Assembly: GCA_030512295.1 (NCBI GenBank)
Contig: JAULSR010000014.1
Coordinates: forward strand, 146,501 to 210,500
DNA from: Bombardia bombarda
Taxonomy: Eukaryota; Ascomycota; Sordariomycetes; Sordariales; Lasiosphaeriaceae
Direction: 5' to 3'
DNA length: 64,000 nucleotides
How positions within the stretch are numbered: position 1 is the stretch's first letter; each line of letters begins with the position of its first letter. The translations under genes were made by a program, and so were the position numbers. Shown one piece after another: positions 57,077-64,000 of the stretch. The notes under the pieces are model-generated. The model worked only from the letters and a program-made list of their open reading frames with translations. It was not told where the DNA came from and ran no database searches.

Positions 57077-57442
57077 TACACCTCCACCGAGGTGTCAAAT
57101 GTTAAATGTCTACTTGCCAAGGCACCAATGTGGGCCACATACAAGGGGGCCCGGAGCCAAAAAAAAACAGGGCCAAACACGTTAGAAAAATCGACTTTTT
57201 ATTGTACGGTAACCCCGCTTGATTTTTCCGCCTGGCCAGCCGCCCGCATGCCCACAACCTTCCTAACTTCCTGACGGGTTTTTATTCTTAGGTACTTTTG
57301 CTAAAGAAATCGGTGAAAGAGTACTTCCGAAATTAATTTCTAACTTGGTTCAGTGTTAGCGTTGTCAAACCCGGAAGGTGGGTCCCTGAACACACCCTTG
57401 TAAGTCATTGAGAATAACATTTGACACCCCGGTGGAGGTGTA
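57077..57442. mobile_element. 366-bp TIR element (MITE candidate)
   Basis: 28-bp terminal inverted repeats, 57077-57104 (tacacctccaccgaggtgtc..) and 57415-57442, match with a single mismatch. Each TIR is itself a small hairpin (acacctc-cacc-gaggtgt). The outermost dinucleotide at both ends is TA, compatible with a TA target duplication of the Tc1/mariner type. The interior is AT-rich in part and has no transposase frame, so it would be non-autonomous. Confidence 0.75.
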
Positions 57443-57830
57443 CTGTGGTAAGCATCCTGTGCTCGCCTCGGTAACGAATAGTAATGTTGCAACAGGCAAT
57501 TGAAGAGGACAATGCAGTGTAACCTCGCCATGTGGATAAGTGCCATGCAGTGCATCAGGGGCACGCACCATCTCTGCTGCGACGTGCAATCGTTCGTTTA
57601 TCAGATTGATTCAAGACACGGCGATGCTGATGATGCCATAGGCCGAGGTTTGTTGCTCGGTCATATTCTTTTTTTTTTTCTCTCGCATCCCTCTCTTTCT
57701 TCCCAAGCATACGCCTCCATACTTTTTCAATAGGTCAGATACTTATCCGCCTTCGCACGTAGGTACATGATTTACCAGGTCCACCAAAATCATCAGCACT
57801 CCACATGTAGAGATGGCCCGCAGGAGGTTC

Positions 57831-57977
57831 GGCCCGGTAGAAGTCGCCCGCGTTGAAGAAGTAGGGCGAGATGCGCTTAGACTTAAGCTCGAAGCTGCCG
57901 AACTTAAGGACCCCGCCGTTGATCGAGGCTTTTAGGAACTCGGCCTTGTAGGGCGACAGCTGCTGCGTGGTGGACAT
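57831..57977 (-). pseudogene. ura5: Truncated orotate phosphoribosyltransferase 5' fragment
   Basis: The frame starting at the ATG at 57977 reads MSTTQQLSPYKAEFLKASIN, then GGVLKFGSFELKSKRISPYFFNAGDFYRA, the first 49 residues of a fungal OPRTase (pyrimidine synthesis). Homology stops abruptly after GDFYRA. The frame continues with unrelated sequence to a stop at 57735, and no PRPP-binding motif or remainder of the enzyme lies downstream. The start context and a (GAC)n leader upstream look intact, so this is probably a rearranged duplicate 5' end. The element at 57077-57442 lies about 390 bp beyond the break. Confidence 0.8.
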
Positions 57978-60900
57978 TGTATCGTCGTCGTCGTCGTCGT
58001 CGGTTTTAAGGCGCGGGGTTATTATGATTGAGGGGCCGATCGCAGGGTTAGCTGCGTGGATTTATTTCTAGTACTTGGAGTTATGAACGAAACAAGACTC
58101 AGACAACGACGGAAATCCCATTGGTTTTCTCTGAAAGTACCTACACTACAACACTACATAGCTCGACAGCCGAGATTGGCCGCGCCGCACTAATTCTTCA
58201 TTATCTCCGGAATGCAAACAGGGTCGTCTCATCACATACCCACCCCTGCCCATTCCTTACCCCACCACCAAGGCCAACGCGATGTGATTGACAAGCCCCT
58301 ATCGTTTTGGCCGGTCCACAAACGAAGCCACAGCGACGAAAAAGCCCTTTACTTGCTATGCGAAGCATCACAGGTTCGGGCCAAGGTCAGCCAAAGCAAG
58401 AGCATAGTCAGTACCTAAAGCCCCATCCACCAATGTAAGATCCAGACAAATAAATGCAAGAAAGACTCTGTGCCGCGCGTGTGCCGCGCGTGTGCCCCGA
58501 GCCTAGGAGGGCTGAAGACAAACAACTCGTCTCTTGCTTCTTCCCTGGCAATGAATGTTGGCAGCGGTGTGGGCGGACGGATCGGCATCTCTCCTCGTGC
58601 TACGACAGCCTGGTGCATGCCGACATCACATACCGCCGAGGCGACGGGGGCCATTCCAAGAGTTACCCCGGATCAACACACACACACAAGTACCATGCCT
58701 CTTGTACATGCGGCTGTTCAAGAAGCGGGCACAATCCAATAATGTACATCCATAACCACAATCAGAAATGTCCGGCGTTAGCCATCACAGTACTGTAGCC
58801 GAGATATTACGATATTACCGGGCACCTGCCAGTTCCTCACAGCCGCCAAGTACACACTGCCTTACCTGCTTGGCCACCATTCACTGGCTTACACAGTCGA
58901 GCCGCAAAATAGATCTGCTTACAGATAAGTGAGCAAGCAAGCACCCTTCCAGAGTGCCACTTTCCCATCCCTTTTTGATGACTGCACCTCTAGCTGACGC
59001 AGGATAAAAGTTCCAAATCACCTCCCTTCCTGTGCCGACTCCCGCCACCACCACCACTCAATAAACTTTGTCAGAAGCTGCGCCTCTATCTCTTCTAGGT
59101 GGTACTCAAGCGGGAAAGGGCCAATTGGTGTGTGTACCTGTCGTTTGGAGCTAAATGTCTTCGAACCGCTGGCTGGGCAGTCAACTCCTGTGGCTGTCTG
59201 TCTGTCACTCGGGGATCTGCGGTCATCAGCGGCCATCGTATCGACAAGCCTCGCCGAGAGGCTGGCTTCTCTCCTGCCCCCCATATCTCCCATGCCATGC
59301 AAGGCTTGCCGCCGATACAGATATTTGATGTTGTTGTCTCACCACGCTGATTTAGCCTTGGCTGTACCAGCTTCCGGCCCCCTTCATCTGTTTACATCTC
59401 GATTCGATGGAAGTTTTACCGAGCTTTGTTTTAAGTAAGGGGTGAGGGGAAGTGGTAAGGCCACGCCACGCCACGCCATCGTACGCCAATGCTGAAGATA
59501 CTTTAGGAGAAGCTCAGGAAACTCCGGGCCATCCACTTCCTAGGCGTAGGCGTTTTAGAACACTCTCTCCGGCCGACTAGTCATGACTTGATTCATACAG
59601 CAGAGGGGATACCTCACCCTAGAACAGCCGGACATTTCTCGGGCCAAGGTTGCCTGCGAATCACTTGGACACCGGTGATGGGTGCCGAGCGCGAGAAGGT
59701 GCATGACAATATCTGCGCAACCGCTAGTGCATCATGGTCGAGGGCACCAGCCTCCACAGGTTCCCAAGTGCATGTCGAACCTAGTTCTCCCATAGGATGT
59801 TTGGGATCCTTGGCCATGCACAAAATGACAATTCGGGTTCTCCACCCCCCCCCCCCCCCTTGGCACCCGAAGTCTGTCCAAGGGTGTGGATTATTAAAGG
59901 GGGTCTGTTGTTGATTTTATCCGTGGGAGCGCAGATGTATGGAGCTATGCTGATAGTAACTTGCAAGAGCAATGAAAACGCTGCGTTGGCAGATAAGCAA
60001 TATGGAGTCGGTGGTGTGTGAACTATGTGTCTCTCTCCGAACGGCCTCGAATTCTCGTGGAGGTCTCTTCTCTTATAATCCATCCATCCATCCATCGCAA
60101 GTTGAGTCATTTTCACACAACATGTCAACTTTTCTACGTCCAAAGGTTTCACGGTTTACTCAATTGTCATGTTTTATCATTTGAAAGAACATTCAGTCAC
60201 TTGTTCGTCTGCAACCTCGAGCATCTTCTTTCCCTTTTTATTCTTGGTCACACTGGCAGTTTTGTTGTCCAACGTTTCCCACACAACCAGTGGTTAGTGG
60301 TATGTATCCCTGTGATAGCATTTCATCATTTCTCCGCATGTGTGTCACATTGGTGGTTGAAATGCAAAAGCATATTCAGTACCACGAACACCCCGAGGTA
60401 CAACAAACTTCAAGATCTAGGTGGGTTTTGCATGTCCATTTGAAGGCAAACTTTACTGATGCGTTCGGACTGTGGGAACCATGGCTTTTTTTTTGTCCTG
60501 CCTCGATTTTGGGTCGTTCCTGCCTCAAGTTCAATTCACCTTTCCCCGGTTCCCCAGTTCCCCAGTTCCGCAGTTCCGCAGTTCCGGGGGGGGGGGGGGG
60601 GGGGGGGTAATGGCTGTTTCTGTGAATGGTTCACGATCCATACCCAGCGGAATTGAGGTATCTAAATCGCCCCGTTCTCGAAAGTCCCTTGCCTACTGCT
60701 TCACATGCTTCACATGCTTCACATGCTAATGTTTAGCCCTCCAGACGAAACGCCATGGGCCCACCTCTTGTCGACCTCGTGCCTTTCATCCGGTCGCGAT
60801 TTAGAGCCTTTAGTAGGGAAGGAGCAAACGGACTAGTCAATGGGTGAAGGAAGAACTAGTGAATGGGTGAAGGAAGACTAGTCAATGGGTGAAGGAAGGT

Positions 60901-61175
60901 GCGCAGGGCAACCTATATAAGGTGGCCGCATCGCTGCCAGAATACTTCTCCGACAACGCGAGCAAACTCAGCACCGGCTCCAGGGAGCTTGAGGAAAAGC
61001 CATCTCGGCCCCGAACTTCGATTTCTTCTCGCATTCTCGCATCTTTTCACCTTTGCCGTTCTGTGCGCGCGTTTTCGTGCTCCTTCCAACCTACCTTACC
61101 GACCTACGCGACCCCCGTCTAGACCCAGAAAACCCAGCGCGATTTCATCGGCGCTCTTGCCGTCTCGCAAGAAAG
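57978..61175. other. 3.2 kb without a supported gene
   Basis: No frame over this stretch shows domains or splice-consistent coding. Features visible: a C-run at 59847-59861, a G24 run at 60584-60607, catccatccatc repeats near 60080, and the 22-bp repeat at 60832-60898 upstream of the next gene. Downstream of the ura5 fragment the sequence is anonymous. Confidence 0.55.
60832..60898. repeat. 22-bp repeat, 3 copies
   Basis: Unit actagtcaatgggtgaagga plus ag, one copy with gtgaat. It sits about 280 bp upstream of the ATG at 61176, in the promoter. Confidence 0.92.
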
Positions 61176-63127
61176 ATGTTTCGCGACTACCCATCTCTCC
61201 TCGCTCGTGGCTCAGATTCCTACGACTCAGATCATAACTCACCAGGAGAGCCCGCCGGTATGTCTTGTTCCCTTCCCTCGTGTGTGCGAACTCTGCCCTC
61301 GCCCTTCCCAATGGATTATCATTTGCTGTTTTACCTCTTTCATAACCGATCCGTTCCATTCCCTTCGCCCTAAGGCTGGCTGGCCTTGACCATCAAGGCG
61401 CCCTCAGTCCACAAAGCCAAATGGATGCTGCTGCTTCATCTCGATTACCTTGCTTACCAAACATCCCATCTACAGCTTCGGAGCCGAACACGCAGCCAAC
61501 CTATACGACTGTCGGTTCCATCTACAACCCCTATGCGACAAATTCGATCCAGCCACCAACCCGCCGTCCCAGAACGCGTCGGCCCCCGCACTCCCAACCG
61601 CTCTCCGGCGAGTCTGCCTTTGGCTTTCCCATCTCCCTGTTATCAGCTCTGCCCCTGAATGAGAGGGTGTCAAGCTCGCCGCCCACGACAGCAAATAGCC
61701 TACGACAGTATTGTCCGCTCCAGCAGAACTACGACCGAGCGGTGAACCCCGAAATTGACCAGGAGAGAGCTATCTTCGAGCGCTTTCGGATGTCAGTTCC
61801 TAGCATAAGGTCGGGCAACCTGCCGGCGCCCCCGGCGCCCCCGGCGCCCCCGGCTGTGGGCTTGGGAATTACTTTGGGTGACATGCCGGCCGACGCAAAC
61901 AACGGTGACAACGACAGTGTTACCCCCGATGAGATGGCGACCTTGGCGAACTTGCCAATCAAGACAATATCCAGTCTTGCCTCCTTCCCTAATCCGAATC
62001 AAAAAGCGGCTCGGGCAACTCTTGCCAGAGCTCGCGCTTTCACACCCGGTCTTGGCCGTCCCGACACGCCCTCTTCTGTCTCGTACATGTCCTCGGACAA
62101 GGGCAGAGACAGATTTCCCAGTACCTTCAGCAGAGCAGCGTCAACTTCAAATGGAACACCGCAGCCTCTGACTGCAGGTCCACCGGGCCAGCGTCAGTTC
62201 AAGCCGTCCACATTTGAGGCTGCCATCAGAACATTGGGTTTAGCGGAAGAGGAGAAAGGGCCTTATGGTCAGTCTCGTGGGAGCGGATCCAAGCCGATAC
62301 CGGCCTGTATTCCTTTGTACCCCCCCACCAGTACCAACCAGCATCTGCCAACCAGGAACGACGAATTGACCGGAAGTAACAAGCAGCTGTCTATGAAGGA
62401 CAGAATGTCTCTACTTAAGAAGACCATTTTCGGCACCAAAAGCCCTCCTAAAGCCACGTCCTCCAACGCGGCAGCATCGATCAAGGCAGCATCCGTGACC
62501 AACTCCCAGGAAGATATGGAGCTAAGGCCCCTGACCTATGATACTCTGCCTGAAGAGAGAGTCAGGAGATACTACTGGCGTGGGCTCCCGTCTGACTTCG
62601 GGCGTCACAAGCTCGAAGCTGAAGATCAGACCAGCATGTTTCCTCGTCGTCAAGAGAAAGCATCTGGGAAGCAAAGTCCCGATCTCGTCGCAGAGAGAAA
62701 ATCCAAGATCAATCGCAATTTCTACGCCGGCACAGAGGGTCTGGGCAAGGACATTCACAGAGTTCTCCGTGATCACAACCTTGAGAAGGACGGGAAGGCT
62801 GGTGTTATTGGCCAGGAGCGTCATCTTACCCCGACGGGGGATGATGGCAAGTTCCAGCCGCCATACATGAGCATTGAGGAGGCCAGCAAGATAGAGAATC
62901 GAGACCATGCCGAGCCCTTGCTTAGCATGGCCTTTGCTACACTGCTAAGCTACAAGGTGGACAACAAATCTGGCCAAAAGGCCTGGCGCAGCGGTTTCAC
63001 GGAACCCGATCCTGCTTGGATAGACAAATCGAAGAAGGGCAACCGCAGCTTCTTTGGTAATGGTAAGAAAAAAAGGATTCACGTCAGGAAGAGGAAGCTT
63101 TTCAAGAAGGTGAGGCGCGGATACTGA
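61176..63127 (+). CDS. Unrecognised fungal protein, 603 aa, basic C-terminus
   Basis: Two exons, 61176-61257 and 61398-63127. I chose the acceptor ccatcaag at 61397, not the earlier cctaag at 61370, because only the former keeps phase with the GTATGT donor; the spliced start reads MFRDYPSLLARGSDSYDSD. Residues 30-200 are Pro/Ser/Thr-rich with a (PAPPAPPA) repeat. A more ordered stretch follows about 370-530 (PLTYDTLPEERVRRYYWRGL, KINRNFYAGTEGLGKDI, SIEEASKIENRDHAEPLL). The end is strongly basic (GNGKKKRIHVRKRKLFKKV), a likely nuclear localisation or nucleic-acid contact signal. The aligned-looking conserved block suggests a real, evolutionarily retained gene. I do not recognise the family. 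No membrane segment or signal peptide is seen. Confidence 0.72.
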
Positions 63128-64000
63128 CAAAAATGTGGATTTCTTGTTTGTTTCGGACCACAGCGCCACCTGGGAAGCTGGGATTATTATCTCATTTCAT
63201 AAGGGCGGAATAAGCATGGGGCAGGACCGTCTGGTATTTATTATACGGAAAGGGTAACAGAGGACCGAGGCGGAGAAGCTTTCACGTGGCCGTTCAAGTT
63301 GGACTGATAGTAATGATGGATTTGATGGATCATGGCTTGGTCAAACTGCTTTGGAGACGCAGCACCTTTCCGACGATGGGTCGATTTTGGTTTGAGAAAC
63401 CTACCAACCAGCCTTCCACGGCTACTTTGTACACCGCCTATCGATAGCTTTGTTTTGCCACTCGTCTGACATTTTACAGCTAGTCTTTCTTTCTGCGTGT
63501 GTTTTTCTGCGTGTGTTTTATATACGTGGATGGCGATCTTTCCACTTGGGACGTTTGTTCGCGCGAGGAAGAAAAAACATGACAGTCACAGATAGGTTAC
63601 GATAGGACTGGTCAGCAGTGTATTGCCAGTTCTTAATTTCGGATTCTTTAAAGTCTTATGAACTGTGTCTTATGAACTGTGTTGACGATGCCGACATTGC
63701 TTTCGTTCTCAGGGAAAACCTTTTGTTCACAGGAAGAATGCATGTGTTGGTGTTGGCTGGCCCCGTTTTGGGCCTAGTTGAGCCCCCGTTTTCTGACCCG
63801 CGGAACATGTATCGGAAGTACCTGCACGAGGGGGCTACAGGTATCCCGCACAGTACTGTGAACTCAGGGACAACACCGAGATGCGCCCGCGCCCTGGCTC
63901 TCTCCCATGAAGGTGACCAAGAGCCTGGATAACGAGCAAGCGCTCCTGCAACGGGCTCACAGAGGCATTTAAACGACACCTCTTTTCGCCTAGCTCTTTG
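63128..64000. other. 3' flank, no gene
   Basis: Downstream of the 603-aa gene: ordinary AT-balanced sequence with a gcgtgtgttttt duplication near 63498. No supported frame up to the window end. Confidence 0.6.

Noticed and set aside
61371..61397. Splice acceptor cctaag at 61370 for the 603-aa gene
   Set aside because: It puts the second exon out of phase with the GTATGT donor; the acceptor at 61397 keeps phase.

Overview
The window reads as nuclear DNA of a filamentous ascomycete (Pezizomycotina, most likely Sordariomycetes). The evidence is short introns (about 54 to 250 nt) with GTAAGT/GTATGT donors and YAG acceptors, GC-rich third positions, a Zn2Cys6 transcription factor, a fungus-only DUF7924 protein, and an ATP sulfurylase whose 573-codon spliced length and active-site numbering match those I recall for the Penicillium enzyme. 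Gene models were assembled by hand from open frames, splice signals and phase agreement. No transcript or database evidence was available.

Layout. 1-12.6 kb: a gene-poor, minisatellite-dense stretch holding one DUF7924 gene (minus, about 2.5-4.0 kb) and a degenerate coding-like patch near 7.0-7.5 kb. 12.6-15.5 kb: a Zn2Cys6 regulator with long Gln/His/Asp- and Thr/Pro-rich repeats. 15.5-18.6 kb: an 85-bp tandem array and a broken protein-kinase-like pseudogene interrupted by an AT-rich insertion. 18.6-25.4 kb: a conserved 995-aa Arg/Pro/Ser-rich protein and ATP sulfurylase, with a 189-bp inverted-repeat element between them. 26.6-33.7 kb: a 2344-aa secreted mucin-like protein. 36.3-40.5 kb: an EI24/RRT8-like membrane protein (8 exons) and a GDT1/TMEM165-family transporter. 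41.7-52.4 kb: three plus-strand genes: a Tbf1-like telobox/Myb protein, COPI gamma subunit (SEC21), and a choline/ethanolamine phosphotransferase, with an acid-phosphatase 3' fragment between the last two. 53.8-58 kb: a divergent bZIP factor, a repeat-coding exon, a 366-bp TIR element and a truncated orotate phosphoribosyltransferase 5' fragment. 61.2-63.1 kb: an unrecognised 603-aa basic protein.

How the genes relate. These are independent eukaryotic transcription units, not an operon or cluster: sulfate activation, Golgi retrograde coat, Golgi ion/Mn homeostasis, Kennedy-pathway phospholipid synthesis, telomere/chromatin binding, transcription and cell surface. What unifies the window is repeat biology: tandem repeats expand inside proteins (HPADYT, SDAN, EAT, poly-Q, S/T-P-Y-P modules), fill promoters and gaps, and sit inside several introns. 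Three gene relics and two TA-flanked inverted-repeat elements point to local rearrangement. I found no convincing rRNA, tRNA or autonomous transposon, and nothing resembling a defence island or biosynthetic cluster.
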